From Cordylochernes scorpioides (lineage: Eukaryota > Arthropoda > Arachnida > Pseudoscorpiones > Chernetidae), in NCBI GenBank assembly GCA_030710605.1, contig CP092870.1, positions 52,155,921 through 52,219,920 of the forward strand: 64,000 nt of DNA. The letters run 5' to 3'. A model generated the notes under the pieces. The model did not search any database and had not been told where the DNA came from. It worked only from the letters and a program-made list of their open reading frames with translations. The translations under genes and the position numbers were made by a program. Shown in pieces: positions 11,601 to 20,330 of this stretch; position 1 is the first letter of the stretch; every line of letters starts with the position of its first letter.

Positions 11601-13196
11601 TGTATCAAATATCTTTCAGAGTTATTATCTAGATACTAAAGATACAACTTCTACAAGTATTGTCTATGAGTGTATATTAGTTGTTGACCGCTCACCTGAG
11701 CATTATAGATAGCAGAGCGCTCTCTAGTGGAACAAAAATTAACTAAACGTTGATTTATTTTCGCTGATATTTGGCCAACCCATTTGGCTGACGAGGGTCA
11801 ACAGCCCGAAACGCGTACGTTGTTGGCTTTTCTTTATTTATCAAGAAAATGGGTTTGTCAAATATCGCACACACAGGGAGTAAGTTAAATCAACGTTTAG
11901 TTGTTTTTTTTTTCACTAGATGGCATTCTCTGCCATCTAAAATGCCTATGCGAGTGATCAGGATATGACTTTTTTTCATATTTTAATATCAACACTTGAC
12001 CTTTTATATTTTTTCTTAATTCACACGCACACATATATGCATATATGTCATATAAAGTTCATTTCATTTTGATATTGTAATTTATAGAATAATCTACTCT
12101 GTAGGCAACCAGATGTCGCGGCTTTCCCTATATAAACCCATTGTTTTGCTTCACTTTGGCAGGCTTGAATCTTTTTGGTAGATATGTAAATACGTAATAT
12201 TTTATTTTCTATATCCTTTACTCTTGAGCCAGGTATTTCTCCTTTAATTATGATATCAGATCAATTAAAGTAAAATATGATTAAAACTGTTATATTTTCC
12301 ACGAATGCATAGCAACACCATAATACTCATGTATTCCAAAATTAAACTAATCAGCAATTCAGTAATCAGTTGCCTTCAAATTCAGATATCGAGAAACCCA
12401 CATGGAACAATGGGAAAATTCCAATTCAAGCTTTGAAGGAAGTTCAGTAAGACGCCAGAGATAACCTCACACTACCACACTGATATTTATTAATCCAAAT
12501 TTTTCCTTTTATTCTAACCTATTTTACATATATATTTTACATATGTTTTATGAATTGCCCGAACAAAGCAAAAAACATTAAATTTGAATAATACCTACAA
12601 TTTAGGTGCTTCCGATACTAGCATACAAAAAATGCAATTCTTATACATATATAACTTTCAGTCGCACGATAAGAATATACCTTTTTCTTAATGTATCCAC
12701 CTTATCCCAGTAGAATTTCACATTTGTACTATTTTTTTCACATTGTTTAGCGTCCTCACGCACTTCTGGCCTTAACTACCCGTTTCATGAATTTTCAGGA
12801 TGCCTGAATGACCATTTTTATTAGTCTTCGAAGTACAGCTTGCACCACGCTGACGAGGGTCAACAGCCCGAAACGCGTACGTGGTTAGCGTTTCTTGATT
12901 AATAAAGAATCTGTATTCGGCCAATTCTGGATAAATAAAATTCAACGAATAGTTGATATTTATTCCGATAGATGGCGACAGCCATCAGTACCCTTAAGTT
13001 ACACGATTAGTATATACCTTTTCTCAATTTATTCACCTTATCCCAGTACAATTTCACATTTGTACTATTTTTTCACACACACAAAACATTCACTCTCTGT
13101 GAGTGCATGCATACTCCCGAAGTAAGGATGCCATCTAACCAACTACGTTGTGTGTTTCAGACTTGCCAGAAACACCGGTGCCATGTAAGTTCTTAG
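2692..13196 (+). CDS. secreted cationic cysteine-rich prepropeptide, five visible exons
   Basis: Exons: 2692-2731 (donor GTAAGT), 6767-6870 (donor GTAAGA), 10089-10212 (donor GTAAGT), 10609-10698 (donor GTAAGT) and 13161-13196 ending in TAG. Exon 1 gives MKPALVLLAALLV. The codon split across intron 1 restores Ala, followed by TQA and a likely signal cleavage. Exon 2 holds an acidic propeptide ending WKR, then GSELCKKKF. Exon 3 reads CLCMEGVNGRCALRCC, then AAKR and an acidic spacer ending PRR. Exon 4 is GFFRRRCGANVVKK...VRCRRRGKRG and exon 5 is TCQKHRCHVSS. Ten cysteines are visible. Exons 3, 4 and 5 join in phase 0. Exon 3 enters in phase 2 although exon 2 ends in phase 0, so a small exon of length 3n+2 is missing (candidate at 9814). 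I recognise no family. The layout suggests dibasic processing into cationic disulfide peptides, such as a host-defence, venom-type or signalling peptide; the role is inferred. Confidence 0.8.
2784..3402 (+). mobile_element. complete non-autonomous Helitron inside intron 1
   Basis: The 5' end is A|TCTATATATATATATAAATG and the 3' end is a G+C-rich hairpin (ACCCGGGCGAAGCAGGGT) followed by CTAG|T at 3399-3402. This TC...hairpin-CTAG layout between A and T is the Helitron signature. There are no ORFs. A stretch at 3165-3230 resembles the inverted 3' end of the miniature LTR family at 30677. Confidence 0.7.
3850..3935 (+). pseudogene. LINE C-terminal tail remnant
   Basis: One frame reads NCDCGQIHRC followed by EEALEWIRHLDIPL and a stop. 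This resembles the CxCG...HxxxxC tail plus the W..xLDI end of many LINE polyproteins, with an internal deletion. The rest of the ORF is absent. Confidence 0.4.
3995..4300. repeat. Penelope-type / hammerhead-family repeat fragment
   Basis: It begins TTCCGATAGATGGCGCAAGCC and includes CAGTACAATTTCACACCTTTGTA, both shared with 12600-13090 and 36540-36655. Near 4236-4265 is TTGATAAAGGTTGGC...GCCAACCGAAAT, which looks like an eroded hammerhead core with a longer stem II. Confidence 0.5.
4346..4829. mobile_element. two MITE family A copies, opposite orientations
   Basis: The first runs from AGCTTATGTTCATTG at 4346 to GTAAGGACAGTAG at 4529. The second spans 4680-4829, starts within the family at TGGCTCATCAGTGGTGAACC and ends GGACAGTAG. 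Both are non-coding. Confidence 0.65.
4998..5143 (-). repeat. body of hammerhead-bearing repeat (family C)
   Basis: Read on the minus strand it follows the ribozyme at 5144-5197: AATAAAGAAATTGAGTTGG, a CAACGTTTAGTT-like block, CCACTAGATGGCGCTC and the far end ATATGCC. The same order is found at 49200-49370 and, less complete, at 11830-12010. No ORF is present. Confidence 0.6.
5144..5197 (-). ncRNA. type I hammerhead ribozyme, copy 1
   Basis: Minus-strand core CTGACGA (5184-5178). Stem II is GCGC / CAACA loop / GCGC, fully paired, followed by GAAA (5164-5161). Stem III is minimal and ends GTT, with predicted cleavage between 5155 and 5154. Stem I pairs CCAGG with CATGG (one mismatch), then an internal loop, then AGCC with GGCT. 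All catalytic core bases are present. Minimal stem III hammerheads are known from Penelope-like elements. Confidence 0.8.
5345..5625 (-). repeat. tRNA-derived SINE (family L), copy 1
   Basis: It matches 8335-8500 (opposite strand) and 42420-42715. Read on the minus strand it has a tRNA-like head with a box-A-like CAGTTTGCCAAAGCTGG and a CACTGACC segment where box B sits in the sister copies. The shared tail includes CAATGAAATC and ends near AAATTTTCC. Confidence 0.6.
5874..6056. mobile_element. MITE family A copy
   Basis: It starts CTACTGTCCTTACTGCGATG and ends AAGGATAGTAG, with the family core TGGTGAACCCTCCCAGCGG inside. The terminal inverted repeats match copies elsewhere in the window. 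Confidence 0.7.
6123..6470 (+). repeat. repeat family K, copy 1
   Basis: A G+C-richer block with CCCGGCTGATAGTACC, GTTAGGAGCGGCTGC and GACAAAGGCAGATGC, ending GAGTGGAGATAAGAAAGAAG. An inverted copy lies at 33535-33930 and a tail fragment at 38140-38195. It looks like a retroposon 3' region; the family is not identified. Confidence 0.55.
7205..7565. repeat. three tandem units from MITE family B
   Basis: A unit of roughly 115 bp is repeated three times: ATCTCGTGTGTCTTCAATAA, an AGTTATTGTC block, ATACATGCTGAAAGT and a TCCATGAGTGTAT-like end. Complete single copies at 47153, 48896 and 59518 show that this is one half of a Tc1-like MITE, here multiplied in tandem. Confidence 0.6.
7795..8073. mobile_element. 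MITE family A copy with flanking end fragment
   Basis: It begins with an end fragment CTACTGCCCATACTGG at about 7796. The main copy runs from TTCTACAGTACTAGATAC near 7862 through CCGCTGGGAGGGTTCACC to AAGGATAATAG. It is diverged. Confidence 0.55.
8335..8500 (+). repeat. tRNA-derived SINE (family L), copy 2
   Basis: It contains GGAGGTTTCTCAGTTTTCCA (box-A-like) and, further on, CCGACCCGAGTTCGC (box-B-like), in the order expected of a tRNA-derived head. It is homologous to 5345-5625 and 42420-42715 in the opposite orientation. Confidence 0.55.
9200..10080 (+). other. intronic stretch without recognisable elements
   Basis: It lies within the intron between exons 2 and 3. A moderately G+C-rich patch at 9440-9660 and another at 9745-9990 show no family I know. 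The candidate 38-nt exon lies in the second patch. A Helitron-like 5' end (A|TCTCTCTATATATAAATG) occurs near 9331. Confidence 0.4.
9814..9851 (+). CDS. candidate 38-nt exon that repairs the reading frame
   Basis: It is bounded by CACAACAG before and GTAGGG after. It is 38 nt long, enters in phase 0 with no stop and leaves in phase 2, exactly what is needed to join exon 2 to exon 3. The codons read ENREQEMSNLFP plus a split Arg. It has no cysteine and the flanking splice signals are ordinary, so this is a computed fit, not proof. Confidence 0.3.
11560..11690. repeat. MITE family B fragment
   Basis: It has GTTTCTTCAATAAAGGTCAC, AGAGTTATTATC and TGTCTATGAGTGTATATTA, the right half of the family whose complete copies lie at 47153 and 59518. 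Confidence 0.55.
11695..12010. repeat. family C repeat units around a hammerhead
   Basis: To the left (11695-11773) is an inverted family C body with GAGCGCTCTCTAGTGG. The right side (11828-12010) is a direct one with CAACGTTTAGTTG, TTCACTAGATGGCATT, CAGGATATGAC and CACTTGACC. The ribozyme at 11774-11827 sits between them. Confidence 0.6.
11774..11827 (+). ncRNA. type I hammerhead ribozyme, copy 2
   Basis: CTGACGA 11788-11794. Stem II is GGGT / CAACA / GCCC (three G-C pairs and one wobble), then GAAA 11808-11811. Stem III is minimal, with a GTA cleavage triplet at 11815-11817. The outer part of stem I pairs GCCAAC (11774-11779) with GTTGGC (11822-11827). The inner part of stem I is disrupted, so this copy may be slow or inactive. 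Confidence 0.65.
12600..12790. repeat. family C related fragment
   Basis: It shares CACGATAAGAATATACC, CACCTTATCCCAGTAGAAT and CATTTGTACTATTTTTT with 12990-13070 and 36600-36650. Confidence 0.55.
12844..12885 (+). ncRNA. type I hammerhead ribozyme, copy 3 (best preserved)
   Basis: Stem I pairs ACCACG (12844-12849) with CGTGGT (12880-12885), six perfect pairs. Core CTGACGA 12850-12856. Stem II is GGGT / CAACA / GCCC (12857-12869), then GAAA 12870-12873. Stem III is minimal, with cleavage triplet GTA (12877-12879) and predicted cleavage after 12879. Compared with copy 1, both stem I and stem II have changed on both sides while the core and loop are identical. Confidence 0.85.
12886..13100 (+). 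repeat. family C variant downstream of hammerhead copy 3
   Basis: It reads TTTCTTGATTAATAAAGAAT, TATTCCGATAGATGGCGACA and CAGTACAATTTCACATTTGT. The same order, inverted, flanks the LINE insertion at 57384-57771. It ends about 60 bp before exon 5. Confidence 0.6.
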
Positions 13197-13221
13197 GACT
13201 ACACACAGGTCATTGAAGTTT

Positions 13222-13227
13222 AATAAA
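13222..13227 (+). terminator. poly(A) signal of the secreted-peptide gene
   Basis: AATAAA begins 26 nt after the stop codon at 13194-13196. Its closeness supports reading 13161-13196 as the terminal exon, although GTAAGT at 13185 would otherwise look like a splice donor. Confidence 0.65.
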
Positions 13228-13375
13228 TATATTATAAATGCAATCTGCAATCAGTTGTTTCTTCACTATCTGTACTTCATATATTGGAAATATGAAATAA
13301 AATACAAATATTTTGATGAAAACATAGAGAATTCTTAAGTATATTATTGCACTCTATATTGTTACGCTAGGTTGC

Positions 13376-13640
13376 ATCAGTGAAAATAAATCAAGGTTTA
13401 GTTGATTTTTGTTCCTCTAGATAGCGCTCTGATATCTATAATGACCATGTGAGCGGTGAGGATATGCCTTTTTTAAATTTACATATATGAAAAATATGAT
13501 AAAAATGATATACACTCATGGGCAATACTTAAGGAAGTTGTATCTTTAGTATCTAGACAATAACTCTGAAAGATATTTGATACACAGTGACCTTTATTGA
13601 AGACACACGAGATAACCAACGTTTACTTCAAATAATATGT
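13376..13640. repeat. family C fragment followed by MITE family B fragment
   Basis: 13376-13500 carries CAAGGTTTAGTTGAT and the eroded CCTCTAGATAGCGCTC block. 13505-13640 begins TACACTCATGGGCAATACTT and continues with AACTCTGAAAGATATTTGAT and CACACGAGATAACC, the left half of family B. Confidence 0.55.
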
Positions 13641-14470
13641 GTGTAAATAAACATTATCTCTTGTTTAAATATTGCTTTAAAATGTATATTTGAATAATTT
13701 TCACTCTTTCTCTTAAACTATAAATAATTTGTATATATATATATTGACACTATGTGCATAGAATGGTTTAAAATAAATATAAATAAAAGACAATATTTTG
13801 GAAAGTAAATAATAAATTAGTTACCTTTGAAATTTGTTATGATTATTTTTCTGTTATTTCTTATTTATTTAATTCTTTATTAAATAACACACGCTATATC
13901 CTATGGCTATTTGCGTGTAAATGTTTAAACTATTTTATCTACATAGTTTTCAATTATACAAGTAGGAACCGGAATGAAATATTCACAGGGTTTGTTATCT
14001 TGTTCACATTAGCAGATTGAAGAATCAATTCTGCCAATTCTGTATAAGTATGTGTTAAGGTCTCCATACCCCGTAAAGAACTGTATATTTTAAATTTTCG
14101 CTAGATACATTTTGGTTATCTTGAGTTTTTTTAAAATTCTCTGAAATTATCATTAGAATCTTCGTAGTATATAATTTCTATGATCCTCGAAGTCTTCGCA
14201 TCCGTAGCTCTAGTCTCCATTGTCCTCACGTCCATCTTCAAAGTGCCGTGAAGTTCCGTTAAATATTGTAGCGGATGACTAGGTAGATCACAATGATGAA
14301 GTAAAATATTATTTATTTATTACGCTAGCACGACTAGGCGACTACAATTCAATCAACAAATTAGAAAGCTCTATGGAACATATATGAACATTTAAACAAA
14401 TCCAGAGCTATATATTCTGCTGTATATTTTAATTGAATAATTAAATGATAAAAAGGTTATAAAATTATTT
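13641..14470. other. A+T-rich stretch, no feature seen
   Basis: Long A/T runs and short chance frames only. A partly ordered segment near 14160-14250 (TCCTCGAAGTCTTCGCATCC) shows no family I recognise. Confidence 0.4.
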
Positions 14471-14770
14471 CTTCGATACAATATACATAACTAGCTGAGT
14501 GACCCGGGTAACTTAGAAGAATCAATCTCTGAATTTATTGCAGCATTGAAAAAGTTGAGTCAAAGTTATGATTTTTTTTTTTTTTACATAGATGATCGGC
14601 TAAGAGATACTTTAGTCTGTTGAGTTAAAGATGCAAATTTACAATAAATACTTATATCAGTATCTGAGCTAAGTTTTGAAGGAGCGCTGAATTTTGCTTT
14701 AAGCAGCGAGATGGCATCTAAAGATTCATATTTGGATTTGGTCTTATTACATTGTGTTTAATATTTACTC

Positions 14771-16290
14771 GCCGAGTGACCCAGGTAACGCCCCGGGTCT
14801 ACCCGAAGGGCCCGCAGAGACATTAAGAGTATACATAGTGGCTTTAAAATTGTAATGAGTGTATTCTGATTTCCTTGAAGCAGCATTTCAAGTATGAGGG
14901 TGAGTAAAATACTTTCCAAGTTCTTATATATTTATATCTATAAATGAGAATGGAATCATATCATCCACAACAAACCTTATAATTAACAACATATTGGGCC
15001 GAAATTTCAAAAATGTAGAAAATTAATGTATATAAGCAGTGAAGAAAATGATTAAATAAAGAGAACACCAAAAAATCAAAATAATTGATAGAAAATTTCT
15101 TCTATGTGATAAACTATAAGCATTAATGAAAAGTGTAAATAAATATATTGAAAGTAAAAAAATAATAATAACAAATAAGAAAAAAATTCAAACAAAGCAA
15201 CGATATTGCAAATATAAAAAATATAAATTAATTTAAAGGACCTCATCAAAAAACTACATTTCTAGTTTATATATACAGTATAACCTCGCTAATTCGACAC
15301 ACGTTTTGATGTCCCGACTTACGGCCTATCATATAACAACTATAATTCCACACTATCGATTATTTCGACTCTTCGATAATTCGAGCATTTTAAAATTAAA
15401 ATTTCGACAGCTGATTGTTGTTAAAAACCTCATAATTAACAGCATATTAGACAGCACAGTGCAAAAATGTAGAAAATTAATGTATAGAGCAATGGGTAAA
15501 ATAAGTAAATAAAGAGAAGAAAAAAAAAAATAAAATGAAAATAATTATAAATAGTTTATTAGCGAACGAATAATGCAAAAATTCCTTTCAGGTGAGAAAT
15601 TATAGGCATTGGTAGAAATCTTAAATATAATAAATAAATTTATAATTTAAAAAAAAGGAAACAAATCAGAAAATGAAATTACAAACAACACATATTGCAG
15701 ATAAAACGACATATTAAAGGAATAAATTTATTCAAAGTATCTTATTGAAAACTACATTTCTAATTTTATATATACAGTATAACCTCGTTAATTCGATACA
15801 CGATACTTCGACCATGCTTCTATGTCCCAACCTACGGTCTATCATATAACAAATTAATTCAACACTATCGATAATTCGACCATTTTAAAATTCAAATTTC
15901 GACAGTTGATTATTGTTCAAATACAATTTTACCGGAAAAAGGTATAAAAGAGACGAACGGCGTCCGCTGAAAATGCTCAAAATTAATATAGAGAGCAGTG
16001 GGGGAAATAAATAAATAAAGAGAAGACTAAAAAAATCCTTTAGGTGAGAAACTATAGGCATTGGTGAAAAGTTTAAATAAATTTATTTGAATGAAAAAAA
16101 TTAACAAATCAGAAAAGAAAATTGCAAGCAACACAACTATATTGCAGATACGACAACATATCAACGGCATAAATTCATTTAAAAGACCTCATTAAAAACT
16201 ACATTTATACTTTTATATATATGTGGGTTTAACTTTACACGCATGCTATCTAAAGTTCGCATATGTTAAAAAGTTAGACTTCCAAAAAGC
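14771..16290 (-). mobile_element. Helitron-derived block with tandem internal units
   Basis: The lower end (14771-14815) is an eroded, inverted Helitron 3' hairpin (GACCCAGGTAACGCC with CCCGGGT). Related internal units follow, each containing AAAAATGTAGAAAATTAATG, AAATAAAGAGAA and ACTACATTT. Units 1 and 2 end in CAGTATAACCTCG at 15276 and 15775, a spacing of 499 bp. The upper end shares TATGTGGGTTTAACTTTACA with 25040, next to a Helitron helicase remnant. Confidence 0.55.
15276..15420. repeat. Tigger/pogo-like terminal segment in tandem unit
   Basis: CAGTATAACCTCGCTAATTC resembles the terminal repeat of pogo/Tigger transposons. It recurs at 15775 with the same downstream CACTATCGAT and TTCGACAG blocks. 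No transposase is present. Confidence 0.45.
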
Positions 16291-16429
16291 AGAGACCACG
16301 GGTGAAGCAAGTTCATTTTTAGTAGGCAAGAACAAAATTCTAACAGAAAAACATTTATTCGAGCAGAAGACACAAAGCCAGATCATCTCTTTATAAAAAA
16401 TATCGCTTCTCAGACACAAAGTTTGGAGC

Positions 16430-16544
16430 GGGACGTTTCAGAAGAATGACATCCACGGCGCCAATTTATAATTGTAACGAAAAGTATTTGAATAAAAGCA
16501 TTTAATCGGGTAAAACCCGGGCGTTGACCGGGTCATTCGGCTAG
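16430..16544 (+). mobile_element. Helitron 3' end
   Basis: TTTAATCGGGTAAAACCCGG, then GCGTTGACCGGGTCATTCGG and CTAG at 16541-16544, followed by T. The preceding GGCGCCAATTTATAATTG is shared with the inverted copy at 53055-53150. Confidence 0.65.
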
Positions 16545-16579
16545 TGTATATATATGCGAGACCAAATGAAAAGCTATCA

Positions 16580-17330
16580 TCTTGTGTCACCTGCTTGCCT
16601 CTCCTAAATCCTACATGCCATCGAGGACAGGACATTGGCGACGAGGACGAACTCAACAAAGCCGTTGTTTTTGGTTAAATTTCCTTTTATCATCATGGCA
16701 CGCAGGAAGTCCTCGAAGGCAGAAATCACCACACCGAACTGTTTCTCACGGCGGATTGATACGCGATATCGTTGACGTAGGCGAGGACCTTCCCGGCTAC
16801 GAAGGTTTGTTCAAGGCGACGGAGGAGAGGGCCCGTAGTGAGGATCAAAAGCGGAGTTGCCTCCAACCGTCCAGGAGATGGATGGGTCTGGTGCGGAGCT
16901 ATCTGCCCCGGCCGCCGCTTCTGCTCGGGAGGAGGATCCAGCCGATTATAACGATGGCAGCAGCTTAAGATCATCGGAGAACAAATAAGTCATGGTCTAG
17001 AGTGTTGGGTTCGAGGTCGGTTGAACCAACGGCAGTAACGAGCAGTTTTTCGCAGTCACGTCGACCTTGTAGGATACGCGAGCAATGTTACAAAGATGAC
17101 AATACAGAAACAGCGTATGTCTGACACCAAGAGAGAAAGATGGGGCGGCAAACGCTGTATGAATATGTTGCCCATAACGCGCTAGTCCACCGTGGGGAGA
17201 GAGATAGGGCTGTTGCCGCAAAGCCCAGGGCTCTCATGGAACATGGAGACCAGGCAGAGTGTGCTGCACCGCTTCCATAGAGGCATGGACCTGCAGAGAT
17301 ACAGAGTGTACAGTGATCAAACCCTCAATA
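16580..17330 (+). other. G+C-rich block, possible LTR-element leader and gag remnant
   Basis: It starts near ACATTGGCGACGAGGACGAA (about 16632), a string resembling the leader after the 5' LTR of many gypsy-type elements. An ATG-initiated basic frame follows (MARRKSSKAE, 16695) but stops quickly. A 128-codon frame at 16582-16968 runs through the same DNA in another register. No protein family is recognised. Confidence 0.3.
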
Positions 17331-17940
17331 TTAACGCCGTCTTATCATTAGTAAGATCCTTTTTTTAAACATGGAAGTAGGCTGACTTACTAGCATAGCT
17401 CTGTCATAGCCCCGAGATTAAATGATAAGAATCATTGCTTCTTCTCTATAGTGTCCCAGCATTTCTCGCTCAATTCTTTGGAACGAAAAAGAAAAGCAAA
17501 AATATATATATTTTTAAAATATTTCAAGAATTTCTACATGTTTCTAATTTGTTTTTAAGTCGATGTTTGTATGTTTTGAGTTAACCCTAATTCGAAATTT
17601 TGAAGAAATTTGAATGAAAACTAGACCTAATTTGAAATAGAGCCTACGATCAAAATTATCAAAATATTTAATATTTTTGCATAAATAGGTTGACATTTGT
17701 CTTTCTCGACCCACTTTATGAGGCGACCAATAAGGTAGAGTTATATTTCACTAAATAATCTAATAATAATAAATAGATTCATTAAGGACAATTATTATAG
17801 GTTTTCTATTTTTTTTAAATAATTTTAAAAATTTTAAAAACTAATTTTTTATATAAACGCTCATTGTTATTAAAATCGACGATCGCTTGGTTACCATTGT
17901 TACAATTGATCTCGATCTTGAGCGATTATTACCTAATTCT
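17331..17940. other. A+T-rich stretch, no feature seen
   Basis: No ORF, TIR, tRNA or repeat family recognised. Confidence 0.4.
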
Positions 17941-17948
17941 TGAGCGCA

Positions 17949-18296
17949 ATGGAGGTAATGAACATTTTGATTCTCCTATGCCAGTTTCTGTGTTTTCTTG
18001 TCTGTGACGTCGTCCCCCTTCTGTACCATTGTCTTATGTTTGTGCTAACCAATGTTGTCTTCGTCCTTTGCGTAGTGTATTGGAGTGCTTGCGCCATCTC
18101 ACCCTATATTGTCTGTGCTTGCTCTAAATTGTACCTTGTTATGTGTTTAACATTTCCGTGGCTTGACGACTTTCTGTTGTGGGCAGTCTTGTGGTACGTG
18201 CCGCGTATTGTGTTTTGGTACGTGCCACGTATCTTGTTTTACCTCGTTACTAACCACGATGTTGTGATCAGTCTTACGTTGATTGTGTTCTGGTAA
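17949..18296 (+). CDS. hydrophobic ORF, unknown
   Basis: From ATG at 17949 it gives about 115 residues beginning MEVMNILILLCQFLCFLVC. It is rich in Leu, Val, Cys and Trp, with three or four possible membrane helices. Base composition is richer in G+C than on either side. A near-repeat, TGGTACGTGCCGCGTATTGT and a second copy, lies at 18192-18235. There is no start context, splice pattern or family match I can name, so it may be a transposon fragment. Confidence 0.2.
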   Translation: MEVMNILILLCQFLCFLVCDVVPLLYHCLMFVLTNVVFVLCVVYWSACAISPYIVCACSKLYLVMCLTFPWLDDFLLWAVLWYVPRIVFWYVPRILFYLVTNHDVVISLTLIVFW

Positions 18297-18749
18297 ATAG
18301 GAAGATAGGCAGATCGGTGTTGTGTTGATGTCGTGTTTTATTTATTTATCGTGTTAGGGGGCATAGAACGATCAAAATTTTCATTTCGTCCGTACGCTTC
18401 TCTAGAGAAAATGTATATGTTTTAAATAATATAATAATAATATATATATAATAAAACTTTATATATACTAATTTTATTATATAATAAGTAAAATATCTCT
18501 AAAGGGATGAAATAATTTTGTGAATTAATTTATTATTCAAGATATATATATAAGTTGAATAAACTTCTAAAGCCATTTGACAAATCGACTGGAGATCAAG
18601 TTTTTCAAAAAAAAAAAAAACTTTGGCAAATATAATTTGATTGAATGAAGAATAAAACTATTTCCAACAGAATTATTCAACAAGTGGATTTTACTATAAA
18701 CGGCGAAATAAGAAAATTTATTTACTGTTGAAAGACATCATCAACATGG

Positions 18750-20330
18750 GTCTCTGATAACAGTTCAACCTGAAATTTATGAACAGAAACTCTGAAACGG
18801 CTCTGATAACAGTCCAACCTGATATATTTAATAGTACATCTGGAACATCCCTGATAACTGTCCAACCTGATATATTCAATAGCAAATCTGGAACATCTCT
18901 GATAACAGTCCAACCTGATATATTCAATAGCACATCTGAAACAGCTTTGATAACAGTCCAACCTGATATATTAAAGAGCAGATCTGGAACATCTCTGACA
19001 ACTGTCCAACCTGATATATTCATAAACACATCTGAAACAGCTTTGATAACAGTCCAACCTGATATATTCAATAGTACATCTGGAACATCTCTGATAACAG
19101 TTCAACCTGATATATTCAATAGCACATCTGAAATGGTCTGATAACAGTCTTAACTGATATATTCAAAGCCCATCTGAAACGGCTCTGATAACAGTCCAAC
19201 CTGATATATTTAATAGTACATCTGAAACGGCTCTGATAACAGTCCAACCTGATATATTCAATAGTACATCTGAAACGGCTCTGATAACAGTCCAACCTGA
19301 TATATTGAATAGTACATCTGAAATGGCTCTGATAACTGTCCAACCTGATATATTCAATAGCACATCTGAAATGGTCTGATAACAGTCCAACCTGATATAT
19401 TCATCAGTACATCTGAAACGGCTCTGATAACAGTCCTAACTGATATATTCAAAAGCACATCTGAAACGGCTTTGATAACAGTCCAATCTGATATATTCAA
19501 TAGTACATCTAGAACATCTCTGATAACTGTCCAACCTGATATATTCAATAGTAAATCCGAAACGGCTCTGATAACAGTACAACCTGATATATTCAATAGC
19601 ACATCTGGAACCACTCTGATAACAGTCCAACCTGATATATTCAATAGCACATCTGAAACGGCTCTGATAACAGTACAACCTGATATATTCAATAGCACAT
19701 CTGAAACGGCTCTGATAACAGTACAACCTGATATATTCAATAGCACATCTGGAACCACTCTGATAACAGTCCAACCTGATATATTCAATAGCACATCTGA
19801 AACGGCTCTGATAACTGTCCAACCTGATATATTCGCTAATTTAACTGAAATGGCCCAGATGAAAATCCAACCTGAATACTCAATTGCACTTATAAAACAG
19901 CTCTGATAACAGTACAACCTGTTTATTTAATATCACACATATTCAAATGCATTCTTTATTTGTTTAATAGTTTCCCTAAAACACGGCTTTTAAAACATTT
20001 GAAACTCATATTTTGAATAACTCGTCTGAGACACTGCTCTGTAAACATCCCAAACTGTTATATCCAATAGCATCTCTTAAATTATTCTAATAGCTCTCAA
20101 CCTAAATAAACAATAGCTCATCTGAAGCGGCTCTGGTAACAATCTAACCTGATATATTAAAATCTCATCTGAAGCGGCTCTGAAAACAGTTCAACCTGAT
20201 ATATTAATATCTCATCTGAAGCGGCTCTGGTAACAATCTAACCTGATATATTCAATAGTACATCTGAAATGGCTCTGTTAACTGTCCAACCTGATATATT
20301 CAATAGCACATGTGAAGTGCTCTGAATGAA
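18750..20330. repeat. 48-bp minisatellite, about 30 units
   Basis: The unit is 48 bp with the invariant core CAACCTGATATATTCAATAG preceded by GGCTCTGATAACAGT. About 24 clear copies occupy 18750-19920. Between 19920 and 20330 copies are degenerate, some truncated. Because 48 is a multiple of 3, frames stay open: on the plus strand SETALITVQPDIFNST repeats, and on the minus strand one frame runs 187 codons (19354-19917). Single-base indels near 19135 and 19370 shift all frames and both strands are open, so it is a DNA-level repeat, not a repeat protein. Confidence 0.9.

Noticed and set aside
16582..16968. 128-codon ORF as a host gene
   Set aside because: It overlaps an opposite-strand frame and a possible LTR-element leader, has no recognised domain, and appears to be a by-product of higher G+C.
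18718..19917. Repeat protein encoded by the minisatellite
   Set aside because: Frames are open on both strands because the unit is 48 bp; indels break each frame and there is no start context or splice pattern.
18750..20330. CRISPR-like array
   Set aside because: The repeat units are contiguous with no unique spacers, and the sequence is eukaryotic.
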